Below, piece after piece: positions 18,685-26,855 of a stretch of 64,000 nucleotides of DNA. This stretch comes from Ancrocorticia sp047602305 (GTDB lineage Bacteria > Actinomycetota > Actinomycetes > Actinomycetales > Actinomycetaceae). Positions within the stretch are counted from its first letter, which is position 1, and each line of letters begins with the position of its first letter. The position numbers and the translations under genes were made by a program. Location of the stretch: contig JASGHO010000001.1 of assembly GCA_047602305.1 (NCBI GenBank), positions 1,798,001 through 1,862,000 on the forward strand, read 5' to 3'. The notes beneath the pieces were generated by a model. It saw only the letters and a list, made by a program, of their open reading frames with translations. It did not search any database and was not told the DNA's origin.

Positions 18685-21100
18685 CCAACCAACCTGGTAC
18701 TCCCGACTAGGAACCCAGACACTCGCTCACAGGCCCTCGTGTCCCTCAGGCAACACACCACGATGGATTAGCTGGAATGCTAAGGCTGCCGCTCAACACG
18801 CCGCAACACATAATTCCTCCACCGTGACAATCGGTCTCAATAGCGTCAACAGCAACGATATGGCAGCTTCCTGGCAGCGATACCGCCATGATGCCCAATT
18901 CTCGGTCGAGTACAGCCGTCCTCCAGCCATTCCAACAAACCTTCACAGCGACCCCATCTCACAGTGCTCCACCACCACGACAAACTACATTCGCTCCACC
19001 ACACCCCGACTCAACTGGGCACTGACAGATCCCGACGGTGGCAATGTCAAAGGCCTCGTCGACATCATCAAGGTCAATGGCGGGACAACAGTATGGTCCT
19101 CGTCAGCCACGACACAAGCAAGTGGCAACTACTTCTCCCAACAAGTTCCAAGCGGCGTCCTTAGCCAAGGAACTACCTACGAATGGCGCGCCAAAGGCCA
19201 AGATGTCCAAACCGGCAAGTTCGGCCCCGCAGCAAAATGCCGCTTCGAGATTGATTCAACGAGACCAGCCAACCCGCCGACCATTCGTCCTGCAGATGAA
19301 CATAGCCCCCGCTATGTGGCAAATGAAACTGCTGGAGGAGTGGGACTCGCCGGAGCATTCACTCTCGGCAACGCAGGAGTGCAGGACGTAACAACATACA
19401 AATACTCGTTCAACTCTGATGCTCTCGACACATCCGTAGCCATTGGAGCGAATGGTGAGGCAACAATTTCCTACACTCCCACCTCCCCTGGCCAACATAC
19501 GCTGTATGTCCAATCCGTCGATAAAGCCGGTAATACCAGCAATCGAGTTGAATACACCTTCGGCGTCGCCACCTCCAAACCTGACGCCGTCTGGAAACTC
19601 AATGAAGGAAGTGGCGGGGTTGCAACAGACTCTGCTGGAACAAACAGTCTCACCGTCACCGCACCCTGGACCAACGGGCCTGGCGCCGATCCAGCACTCG
19701 TGAATCCCCCTATGCTCACAGATAAAGCCCTGGAATTCACCGCCCCCGCCCATACCGCAACAAGCACTCGCCCCGCAGTCAAAACAACAGGAAGCTACAC
19801 AGTCATGGCCCGGGTTACCGCGAGCCAGCTTGCCAATGCTGCAACAGTGATCAGCCAAGACGGAAACAACAATGCCGCATTCCGGCTCGGTCTACTCCCA
19901 GCAAGCGAATGCGGATCCACGGGCCCCTGCTGGGCATTCCAAACCAGCAATAGCGATAGCGCCACCAGCCCGCTCACCACAGTGACATCACAAGCAAACG
20001 TCGAGAAGAATCGCTGGTATCACCTCACCGGAGTACGCGACACAGGAGAAAACAAGATCAGACTCTACGTGTGCCCACTGTCTAATACCGACCCTGCGAT
20101 AAGCGAAAAGAGCACAACATCGCAAGGCTGGAACTCCACAGGAAACACACAAATCGGACGCAGCCGGACAGGAACTGGATACGGCCAGCCGTGGCAAGGA
20201 CGCATCGACCAAGTACGCATTGACAATGTCGCACTCACCAAAGATCAGATCCGGCAAGCATGCAATTCCGGAAACGATGTCTTCCCACCAATGAACATCC
20301 TTCCCATTGCTTCTGCCGCCCCTCCGGCGCGCCAATGGGGACCAACCGAGACCACCTCAAGTGACCTGCTGGGCGCCCGAAGCGACCTCATGTACTACTT
20401 CGAAGGCGGCTACGACCCCACCGGAGCAAAACCAACCTTTGGACCAGCCAAACAAGTCCTAAGCACCGGTTGGGCTGCAATGACATCCATCACCCAAGTC
20501 AAAGGCTTCACCACAACCGGTCAAGCCGACATCATTGCGCTAGAAAACACAGGAAAAATCTGGCTCAACACCTCCCACAACAATGGAATCACCTGGAAAG
20601 AAATCGCCACCAACTGGGGATGGGCCGACCACATCGTAGGCGTCAACAACTGGGGAGGAAGCGGCACCGCCGGACTCATCGCCCGCCAAGCCAGTGATGG
20701 CACACTCTGGTACTGCTCCTACACACCAGAAAGAGGATTCGGCGACTTCAAACAAATTGGAACCAGCTGGAACGGAATGAAAAACCTCGCCTTCGCAGGC
20801 AACTGGGACCACGACATCTACCCCGACCTCCTCGCAATCGACACCAACGGCAGACTCCGACTCTACCGAGGCAACTCAAATGGAGGACTCCACACCGGTT
20901 TCACCATCCTCGACGAGGCCGGAGGCTGGCAAAATGCCACCAGCCTCACATCAGGAGCAGACTACAACCACGACGGCACCCCAGACATCCTCGCCACATG
21001 GAACACCGGAGGCCTATGGTTCTACTCCAACATCGGCGGATCACTACAAACCTACAAACTCGTCTCCAACAACTGGTCCAACTACAAAATAATCGACTAA
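18590..21100 (+). CDS. Secreted-type DNRLRE/LamG/FG-GAP repeat protein, likely 5'-truncated
   Basis: Up to 836 residues. Positions ~20-110 resemble the end of a DNRLRE domain (STNWNNQPTW ... SWQRYRHDAQFSVEY). Fibronectin/Ig-like segments follow (~115-325: PRLNWALTDPDGGNVKG, DSTRPANPPTI, YSFNS). A LamG-like jelly roll spans ~330-560 (DAVWKLNEGSGGVATDSAG ... WYHLTGVRD ... GRIDQVRIDNVALT). The last ~240 residues are VCBS/FG-GAP beta-propeller repeats (DHDIYPDLLAIDTNG, DYNHDGTPDILATW). Such proteins are exported and bind glycans or surfaces. There is no signal peptide, and the first ~15 codons from ATG 18,590 are antisense to the RHS gene, so the true 5' end is missing. Base composition is less GC-rich than the core genes. 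Confidence 0.75.
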   Translation: MGSSTPAVGVCTPTGMEAWVTGPVNSSTNWNNQPTWYSRLGTQTLAHRPSCPSGNTPRWISWNAKAAAQHAATHNSSTVTIGLNSVNSNDMAASWQRYRHDAQFSVEYSRPPAIPTNLHSDPISQCSTTTTNYIRSTTPRLNWALTDPDGGNVKGLVDIIKVNGGTTVWSSSATTQASGNYFSQQVPSGVLSQGTTYEWRAKGQDVQTGKFGPAAKCRFEIDSTRPANPPTIRPADEHSPRYVANETAGGVGLAGAFTLGNAGVQDVTTYKYSFNSDALDTSVAIGANGEATISYTPTSPGQHTLYVQSVDKAGNTSNRVEYTFGVATSKPDAVWKLNEGSGGVATDSAGTNSLTVTAPWTNGPGADPALVNPPMLTDKALEFTAPAHTATSTRPAVKTTGSYTVMARVTASQLANAATVISQDGNNNAAFRLGLLPASECGSTGPCWAFQTSNSDSATSPLTTVTSQANVEKNRWYHLTGVRDTGENKIRLYVCPLSNTDPAISEKSTTSQGWNSTGNTQIGRSRTGTGYGQPWQGRIDQVRIDNVALTKDQIRQACNSGNDVFPPMNILPIASAAPPARQWGPTETTSSDLLGARSDLMYYFEGGYDPTGAKPTFGPAKQVLSTGWAAMTSITQVKGFTTTGQADIIALENTGKIWLNTSHNNGITWKEIATNWGWADHIVGVNNWGGSGTAGLIARQASDGTLWYCSYTPERGFGDFKQIGTSWNGMKNLAFAGNWDHDIYPDLLAIDTNGRLRLYRGNSNGGLHTGFTILDEAGGWQNATSLTSGADYNHDGTPDILATWNTGGLWFYSNIGGSLQTYKLVSNNWSNYKIID

Positions 21101-21114
21101 CACACCAACCACAC

Positions 21115-21143
21115 GGGGCCCAGTAGCAAAACTACCGGGCCCC
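21115..21143 (+). terminator. Stem-loop after the FG-GAP protein gene
   Basis: GGGGCCC-A-GTAG pairs with CTAC-C-GGGCCCC around a CAAAA loop: a 12-position stem with a single mismatch, starting 14 bp after the stop at 21,100. No strong U-tract follows, so it may act as a Rho-independent-like terminator of the actinobacterial type. Confidence 0.65.
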
Positions 21144-21240
21144 ACATGGTTGATCCATTACTTCCCCATCAGGGATGACCTTCTTGAGCAATCACGCCAA
21201 TAGCTCTTGACCCGCTGACGCATTCTCGTATTCACCGCGA

Positions 21241-21295
21241 CGAAACAGAGTCCTTCGGAGCCGGAAACGCGCGGCGCGTAGCGTGGTTCCAACCA
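21241..21295 (+). repeat. Conserved leader element, copy 1 (upstream of first binding lipoprotein)
   Basis: This 55-bp block (CGAAACAGAG ... CAACCA) recurs at 24,261-24,315 with about seven differences, ending the same short distance before each lipoprotein gene. Flanking intergenic DNA is not conserved between the two sites. It could be a shared 5' UTR or promoter retained because of common regulation. TTGACC at 21,207 with TATTCA 16 bp later is a weak promoter candidate just upstream. Confidence 0.65.
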
Positions 21296-21316
21296 TTGAG
21301 CTCTTGAGAGGAACCC

Positions 21317-22573
21317 ATGAGTTACAAGCAGAAGATCCGGGCGGGCGCGGCGATTCTCGCTGCCGCTTCGCTCACTCTCGCCGGATGCAGCACGTCGGGA
21401 GATTCAGCATCGAGCGAGGGCATGGTCATCGCCGCGCTGCCTCCGATGACCGGAGCATTGGCCTACTTCGGACCCGCCGAGCTGACGGGTGTGGGGCTCG
21501 CTATCGACGACATCAACGCGGCGGGCGGTGTACTGGGCAACGATGTGTCGATGGAATCCGCCGACGCCGGTGACACCGTCGATATGAATGTGTCCACGCA
21601 GGGCGCCACCTCACTCATCAAGGCGGGCGCAGACGTAATCGTGGGCACTTCGTCGTCGTCGGTCACCCTCAACGTCCTCGACCAGGTGACCGAAGCGGGA
21701 ATCATGATGATCTCCCCGGCGGCCACCTCCACCACCTTGTCCGGCTACTCGCCGCTGTTCTCTCGCACCGCGCCGCCGGACACCGTGCAGGGCGCGGCCC
21801 TCGGTACGGCCGTGCTTGACGCTGGCCACAGCAAGGTGGGCATTCTCGTCCAGAACGAGGCCTACGGCACCGGCCTGCGCGACAACGTGCAGAAGTCGAT
21901 TGAGACCGGCGGCGGGCAGGTCGTGTACGGCGCCAACGGCGCTGGCCAGGAGTTCCCTCCCGGCGAGTCGAACTTCGCTTCCTATGTGACCGAGCTTCTC
22001 GCTACCAAGCCGGACACCATCGTTATCGTTGCTTTCGAAGAGACCGTCGCCATTATCCAGGCACTCCTCGCCGCCGGATGGGACACTCACAACCTCTTCC
22101 TGTGCGACGGCAACACCGTGGACTACTCCACGAACTTCGATCCCGGCACCCTCGAAGGAGCCATAGGTACCATGCCGGGCGCGCAGGCTCCTGACGAGAT
22201 CCGCGCCCGCATGACCGAGTGGTACAAGACCAACCAGAAGAAGGACCTCATCGACTTCCTGTACGGTCCCGAATCCTATGACGCCACCATCCTCGCCGCC
22301 CTGGCCGCCGTGCGCGGCGGCGCCACCGACGGCAAGACCGTCTCGGAGAACATCCGCGCCGTGTCCGGAAGCGAGGAAGGCTCCGTCGAGGTCACCAACT
22401 TCAAGGACGGCGTGGCCGCACTCGAAGACGGCAAGGAAATCCGCTACCAAGGCATCTCGGGCGTTGGTCCCCTCAACGAGAAGATGGACCCCAGCTCCGC
22501 CTTCATCGGACTGTACAAGTACGACTCCACCAACAAGCCGATCTTCTCCGGCAGTGTCGAGGGAACCGCCTGA
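21317..22573 (+). CDS. Branched-chain amino acid/amide-type ABC transporter substrate-binding lipoprotein (copy 1)
   Basis: 418 residues. Signal peptide MSYKQKIRAGAAILAAASLTLAGCS has a lipobox LAGC, so the mature protein is anchored on the outer face of the membrane. The rest is a LivK-type (periplasmic-binding-like type I) fold: VIAALPPMTGALAYFG, LAIDDINAAGGVLGNDV and KVGILVQNEAYGTGLRDNV are typical. Start ATG 21,317 follows GAGAGGAA. It presumably delivers substrate to the LivHMGF proteins encoded downstream on the other strand. The substrate cannot be deduced; the aminotransferase next to it suggests an amino acid or omega-amino acid. A close paralogue lies at 24,337. Confidence 0.88.
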   Translation: MSYKQKIRAGAAILAAASLTLAGCSTSGDSASSEGMVIAALPPMTGALAYFGPAELTGVGLAIDDINAAGGVLGNDVSMESADAGDTVDMNVSTQGATSLIKAGADVIVGTSSSSVTLNVLDQVTEAGIMMISPAATSTTLSGYSPLFSRTAPPDTVQGAALGTAVLDAGHSKVGILVQNEAYGTGLRDNVQKSIETGGGQVVYGANGAGQEFPPGESNFASYVTELLATKPDTIVIVAFEETVAIIQALLAAGWDTHNLFLCDGNTVDYSTNFDPGTLEGAIGTMPGAQAPDEIRARMTEWYKTNQKKDLIDFLYGPESYDATILAALAAVRGGATDGKTVSENIRAVSGSEEGSVEVTNFKDGVAALEDGKEIRYQGISGVGPLNEKMDPSSAFIGLYKYDSTNKPIFSGSVEGTA

Positions 22574-22607
22574 TTCTCCACAGCTCACCAAACGAAGGAA
22601 TCTTTCC

Positions 22608-23993
22608 ATGTCTTCGACACTCCAGGCCACCACGCCACCCAACCAACCCGTGTGGCTGACACCGCAGCTGAGAGGATCGGCGATCGACGACGCCGTCCTT
22701 TCCGCCGACCACGAAAACGTCTTCCATTCCTGGTCCGCCCAAGCCCACCTGCCAAGCTTCGTGGTGGCCGGCGGGCAGGGCGCCACCCTGTGGAACCACG
22801 CCGGCGAGCAGTGGATCGACTTCTCCAGCCAGCTCATCAACGTCAACATCGGGTACCAGCATCCGCGCGTGGTGGAGGCTATTCACCAGCAGGCAGAGGT
22901 CCTCACCACCGTGGCTCCCGCCACCGCCAACATCGCGCGCGGCGAAGCCGCGCGCCTGATCCTCTCTCACGCGCCCGAGGGCTTTGAGAAGGTCTTCTTC
23001 ACCAACGGCGGCGCCGACGCCAACGAGAACGCCATCCGCATGGCCCGCCTCGTCACCGGCCGCGACAAGATCATCTCCCGCTACCGCTCCTACCACGGCA
23101 ACACCGGCGCCGCCATCGTAGCCACTGGCGACTGGCGCCGCATCCCCAACGAGTACTCGCGCGGCCACGTGCACGTGTTCGGCCCGTATCTCTACCGCTC
23201 CGAGTTCTGGGCGAGCACCCCGGAGGAGGAGTGCGAGCGGGCGCTGCACCACCTGGAGCGCGTCATTCAGGCCGAGGGCCCCGAGTCCATCGCGGGAATC
23301 CTGCTCGAAACCGTGCCCGGCACCGCCGGCATCATGGTCCCGCCGCCCGGCTACCTGGCCGGGGTGCGCGAGATCGCCTCGCGCTACGGCATCATCATGA
23401 TTTGCGACGAGGTAATGGCCGGCTTCGGCCGCACCGGTTCCTGGTTCGCCTTCGAACAGCACGGCGTGGTCCCGGACCTCATCACCTTCGCCAAGGGCGT
23501 CAACTCCGGATACGTGCCGGTGGGCGGCGTACTCATCTCCTCCGAGATCGCCCACTTCTTCGACGAGCGCGTCTTCCCCGGCGGCCTCACCTACTCCGGC
23601 CACCCGCTCGCCATGGCCTCCATCATCGCCACCATCGGCGCCATGGAAGACGAGGGCATCGTCGAGAACGCTGCGGCCATCGGTGCCGACGTCTTCGGCC
23701 CCGAGCTCAAGCGCCTCGCCGCCTCAAACCCGTTGGTCGGAGAGGCGCGCGGAGTAGGCGTCTTCTGGGCCCTGGAGTTGGTTGCGGACCAGTCCACCAA
23801 GGAGCCGCTACCCGCCGCCCGCATCGCCGCCATCAAGGCGGCCTGCCAGGAAGCCGGGCTCCTCATCATCACGGCGGACAACCGCCTCCACCTGGTGCCG
23901 CCCTGCGTCATCACCCCCGACGAAGCCCACGCCGGCCTCGCCATCCTCGCCGATGTCCTGAACAAGGAGGCCGCGACGCCGCCATCGTTCTAG
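22608..23993 (+). CDS. Class-III PLP-dependent aminotransferase
   Basis: 461 residues from ATG 22,608 with AAGGAA upstream. Family marks include FTNGGADANENAIRMARL, SRYRSYHGNT, MICDEVMAGFGRTG with the PLP-ring Asp, and LITFAKGVNSGYVPVGGV with the Schiff-base Lys. Members transfer amino groups from omega- or alpha-amino compounds such as beta-alanine, taurine or GABA to pyruvate or 2-oxoglutarate. It sits 34 bp behind the first binding-lipoprotein gene and before the second, most simply as one uptake-and-use unit. The exact substrate is unknown. Longer in-frame extensions upstream overlap the lipoprotein gene and are rejected. Confidence 0.9.
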   Translation: MSSTLQATTPPNQPVWLTPQLRGSAIDDAVLSADHENVFHSWSAQAHLPSFVVAGGQGATLWNHAGEQWIDFSSQLINVNIGYQHPRVVEAIHQQAEVLTTVAPATANIARGEAARLILSHAPEGFEKVFFTNGGADANENAIRMARLVTGRDKIISRYRSYHGNTGAAIVATGDWRRIPNEYSRGHVHVFGPYLYRSEFWASTPEEECERALHHLERVIQAEGPESIAGILLETVPGTAGIMVPPPGYLAGVREIASRYGIIMICDEVMAGFGRTGSWFAFEQHGVVPDLITFAKGVNSGYVPVGGVLISSEIAHFFDERVFPGGLTYSGHPLAMASIIATIGAMEDEGIVENAAAIGADVFGPELKRLAASNPLVGEARGVGVFWALELVADQSTKEPLPAARIAAIKAACQEAGLLIITADNRLHLVPPCVITPDEAHAGLAILADVLNKEAATPPSF

Positions 23994-24087
23994 ATGATTG
24001 ATTCTCGGCGTTGAAATCTTCGACATCCTGGTACAACACGACCGGAGAACACTCGCTGCCGAATATGCCGATGCAAATAGTCGCGCT

Positions 24088-24127
24088 GAGGGGTCCGCTG
24101 TGCGTACATATGCACGGCGGACCCCTC
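24088..24127 (+). terminator. Long stem-loop after the aminotransferase gene
   Basis: A perfect 11-bp stem GAGGGGTCCGC/GCGGACCCCTC is extended inward by TGTGC/GCAC pairing around a short AT-rich loop. It lies 94 bp after the aminotransferase stop and ahead of the second lipoprotein's leader, so it likely separates the two transcripts. Confidence 0.7.
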
Positions 24128-24260
24128 ACGTCGATCAAATGCAGCCGCCACTCCAATAGACCCAGGAATCAATCAACTGGTGGCGCGACGCCGTCGTCGT
24201 CCTATTACTTCTTCCGGGCGTAATACGGATCACAGCGAATCTCCCGCCGATTCACGGAGC

Positions 24261-24315
24261 CGAAACAGAGACCTTCAGAGCCGGAAACGCGCGGCCCGTA
24301 GCGTAGTTTCAACCA
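24261..24315 (+). repeat. Conserved leader element, copy 2 (upstream of second binding lipoprotein)
   Basis: Same block as 21,241-21,295 (AACAGAG, GAGCCGGAAACGCGCGGC, CGTAGCGT, CAACCA). It ends 21 bp before the lipoprotein ATG, the same placement as in copy 1. It indicates that the lipoprotein gene was duplicated together with its control region. Confidence 0.65.
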
Positions 24316-24336
24316 CCAACCCCTTTGGAGGGAACC

Positions 24337-25602
24337 ATGATGTACAAGCACACACTCAGGGCGGGCGCCGCGATTCTCGCGGTTGCCGCGCTCGCACTCA
24401 CCGGGTGTAGTTCAGCGGAAGATTCATCATCTGGCAGCGCAGAAGGTTTGACAGTCGGCACTCTGCTGCCGCTCACCGGATCGTTGGCCTACTTTGGGCC
24501 GCCGACCACCTCGGGTGTGAATCTTGCCGTTGAGGATATCAACGCGGCGGGCGGAGTCCTGGGCAACGACGTCAAAGTGGTGTCCACCGATTCCGGCGAC
24601 TCCATCGACATGAACGTCTCCACCCAGGGCGCCACCGAACTCATCAAGGCTGGCTCGAACGTCATCATCGGTGCGGCCTCCTCTTCGGTGACCCTCAACG
24701 TCGCCGACCAGGTCACCGAAGCCGGCGTCATGATGATCTCCCCGGCAGCCACCGCCACCGCGATCTCCGGCTACTCACCGCTAATGTCGCGCACCGCACC
24801 GCCCGATACCGTGCAGGGCGCAGCCCTCGGCACCGCGGTACTCGACGCCGGCCACAGCAAGGTGGGAATCCTGGTCCAGAACGAGGACTACGGCACCGGC
24901 CTGCGAGACAACGTGCAGAAATCGGTGGAAGCAGGCGGCGGACAAGTGGTCTACGGTGCCACCGGCGCCGGACAAGAGTTCCCTCCCGGCGAATCAAACT
25001 TCGCCTCCTACGTCACCGAGCTCCTCGCGACCAAGCCGGACACCATCGTCATCATCGCCTTCGAAGAAACCGTCGCCATCATCCAGGCGCTCCTCGCCGC
25101 CGGATGGGACACCCACAACCTCTTCTTCTGCGACGGCAACGCCAAGGACTACGCGGACAGCTTCGACCCCGGAACCCTTGAAGGAGCACTCGGCACCATC
25201 CCCGGCGCACAGCCGCCGGACGACTTCCGGACACGCATGATCGATTGGTACAAAACCAACGAGAAGAAGGACATGAAAGACTTCATGTACGGCCCCGAAG
25301 CCTACGACGCCACCATTCTTGCAGCTCTCGCAGCCGTGCGCGGCGGCGCCACCGACGGAAATACCATCGCCGAGAATATCCGCGCCGTATCCGGAACCGA
25401 GAAGGACGCGGTAGTGGTCACCAGCTTCGCCGACGGCATCGCCGCACTCGAAGACGGCAAGGAAATCAGCTACAAGGCGATCTCCGGCGTGGGCCCACTC
25501 AACGAGCAGATGGACCCGAGCACCGCCTTCATCGGGGTGTACAAATACGACTCCACCAACAAACCCATCTTCTCCGCTTCGGTTGAAGGAAGCGCCTCCT
25601 AG
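24337..25602 (+). CDS. Branched-chain amino acid/amide-type ABC transporter substrate-binding lipoprotein (copy 2)
   Basis: 421 residues from ATG 24,337 (GGAGGG just upstream; a second ATG follows directly). Lipobox LTGC in MMYKHTLRAGAAILAVAALALTGCSS. It shares long identical stretches with copy 1, such as DAGHSKVGILVQNE, GAGQEFPPGESNFASYV and FEETVAIIQALLAAGWDTH. Differences concentrate near the N-terminus and around the residues after SLAYFGP, so ligand range may differ slightly. Acts as extracellular receptor of the LivHMGF transporter, inferred from proximity and family. Confidence 0.88.
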   Translation: MMYKHTLRAGAAILAVAALALTGCSSAEDSSSGSAEGLTVGTLLPLTGSLAYFGPPTTSGVNLAVEDINAAGGVLGNDVKVVSTDSGDSIDMNVSTQGATELIKAGSNVIIGAASSSVTLNVADQVTEAGVMMISPAATATAISGYSPLMSRTAPPDTVQGAALGTAVLDAGHSKVGILVQNEDYGTGLRDNVQKSVEAGGGQVVYGATGAGQEFPPGESNFASYVTELLATKPDTIVIIAFEETVAIIQALLAAGWDTHNLFFCDGNAKDYADSFDPGTLEGALGTIPGAQPPDDFRTRMIDWYKTNEKKDMKDFMYGPEAYDATILAALAAVRGGATDGNTIAENIRAVSGTEKDAVVVTSFADGIAALEDGKEISYKAISGVGPLNEQMDPSTAFIGVYKYDSTNKPIFSASVEGSAS

Positions 25603-25693
25603 CTTCCCCTAGCTTGGTGCTGCACGGCTTCTCTCTGGCTCGCGGGATCTCTTTCCGCCTGCCGCAGTACTGAGCACTCACTCCGGGGAAGCC

Positions 25694-25726
25694 AAGGGCC
25701 CGGCCATCGCAAGGTGGCCGGGCCCT
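25694..25726 (+). terminator. Strong stem-loop after the second lipoprotein gene, with a tandem partial duplication
   Basis: AAGGGCCCGGCCA pairs perfectly with TGGCCGGGCCCTT around ATCGCAA, ending in TTGTG. The right arm with the following GTGCTCGGTGGCCGG is then repeated in tandem to about 25,764. Confidence 0.75.
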
Positions 25727-25799
25727 TGTGCTCGGTGGCCGGGCCCTTGTGCTCGGTGGCCGGCCTTCGTTCTGCGCCCGAAAGGCCCTTCGAGCTTCC

Positions 25800-25882
25800 A
25801 AAGGATTGAGGGAAACGGAAAGGATTGAGCCCGGCAGCACGCCCGCGCCCCTCAATCCTTTCCGAAAAACTCAATCCTTTCC
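25800..25882. repeat. Nested inverted repeat of AAAGGATTGAG units
   Basis: Two direct copies of AAGGATTGAG (separated by GGAAACGGA) are followed ~25 bp later by two reverse-complement copies CTCAATCCTTTCC (separated by GAAAAA). The whole can fold as a long double-segment hairpin. It lies in the ~370-bp gap between two converging transcription units, which otherwise holds only terminators. Confidence 0.6.
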
Positions 25883-25921
25883 CACCCAGCAAGCCAACAC
25901 AACCCCACACCAACACCAACA

Positions 25922-25958
25922 AGAAGGCCCTCTGCGCAATCAGCACAGAGAGCCTTCT
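25922..25958 (-). terminator. Terminator of the liv operon
   Basis: AGAAGGC-CCTCTG pairs with CAGAG-AGCCTTCT in a GC-rich stem 16 bp after the livF stop. It is read from the minus strand. Confidence 0.6.
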
Positions 25959-25973
25959 CAACAAAAACCGAGG

Positions 25974-26855
25974 CTACTTCTCCGCGTCCTTCTCCACATC
26001 GGCGGCGAGGGTGCCGAGGTAGAGCGAGATGACCTGCGGGTCGTTGAGCAGCTCGCGGCCGGGGCCCACATGCGCGTCCTTCCCCTGGTCAAGCACGTAT
26101 CCGCGATCGCAGATCTGCAGGCAGCGGCGGGCGTTCTGCTCCACCATGATGATGGAGACGCCCGTCTTGTTGATCATGCGAGTACGGATGAAGGCTTCAT
26201 CCTGGAGCGCGGGCGACATTCCAGCGGAAGGCTCGTCCAGCAGCAGCACGGAGGGGCGCATCATGAGCGCACGCCCCATCGCCACCATTTGGCGTTCACC
26301 GCCCGAGAGCTGGCCGGCGCGCTGGAAGCGGCGGTCGGCCAGCTTCGGGAAGATGTCCACCACGTAGTCCCAGCGCTCCTCGAAGAGATTCGGCTTGAGG
26401 AACACGCCCATGCGCATGTTCTCCTCGATGGTGAGCGAGGGGAATACGTTGTTGGTCTGCGGCACGAATCCCACACCGCGCGCCACCAGCGAGTTCGCTT
26501 TCTTGTTGGTGATCACCTCACCGTTCAGCGTAATCGAGCCAGAACGCACGTTGACCAGGCCGAACAGCGATTTCAGGAGCGTGGATTTGCCGGCGCCGTT
26601 GGGCCCGATGATTCCCACGAGTTCGCCTTCGCCGCAGGTCAGGTTACAGCCGTTGAGGATGTTCACGCCGGGCAGGTATCCGGCGACGACGTCGTCCGCC
26701 ACCAGAATCGGCTTCTTCACCTCGGCACTCTCGCTGGCGCTAACACTCTCGCTGACGCCAACACTCTCGCCGGCGTCGGCACTACCGCTGACGCCACCCT
26801 TCACCGGGGCACTCGAGCTACTAGCAGCAGTCATGTCGCTCATGTCAGTCCTCAC
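25974..26855 (-). CDS. livF: ABC transporter ATP-binding protein LivF
   Basis: 293 residues with Walker A GIIGPNGAGKSTLLKSL, signature QLSGGERQMVAM, Walker B VLLLDEPSAG and the switch His region replaced by IIMVEQNA, as usual in LivF. It powers import together with LivG. The GTG at 26,855 overlaps the livG stop by 4 bp; ATG 26,843 or 26,834 would remove only part of the ~45-residue Ser/Ala/Glu-rich N-terminal extension (SVGVSESVSASESAE), which is not present in typical LivF. Last gene of the livHMGF operon. Confidence 0.9.
   Translation of the reverse strand: MRTDMSDMTAASSSSAPVKGGVSGSADAGESVGVSESVSASESAEVKKPILVADDVVAGYLPGVNILNGCNLTCGEGELVGIIGPNGAGKSTLLKSLFGLVNVRSGSITLNGEVITNKKANSLVARGVGFVPQTNNVFPSLTIEENMRMGVFLKPNLFEERWDYVVDIFPKLADRRFQRAGQLSGGERQMVAMGRALMMRPSVLLLDEPSAGMSPALQDEAFIRTRMINKTGVSIIMVEQNARRCLQICDRGYVLDQGKDAHVGPGRELLNDPQVISLYLGTLAADVEKDAEK

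Noticed and set aside
22278..22607. N-terminal extension of the aminotransferase
   Set aside because: The open frame overlaps the lipoprotein gene in another frame and has shadow composition; ATG 22,608 has a good ribosome binding site and family-like start.
21611..23603. Long minus-strand frames (412 and 366 codons) opposite the lipoprotein and aminotransferase genes
   Set aside because: Mirror images of strongly supported plus-strand genes; no ribosome binding site or recognisable domain.
25599..25964. 121-codon minus-strand frame with a hydrophobic start
   Set aside because: It covers terminator and inverted-repeat sequence between converging operons; the apparent membrane segment comes from repeats.
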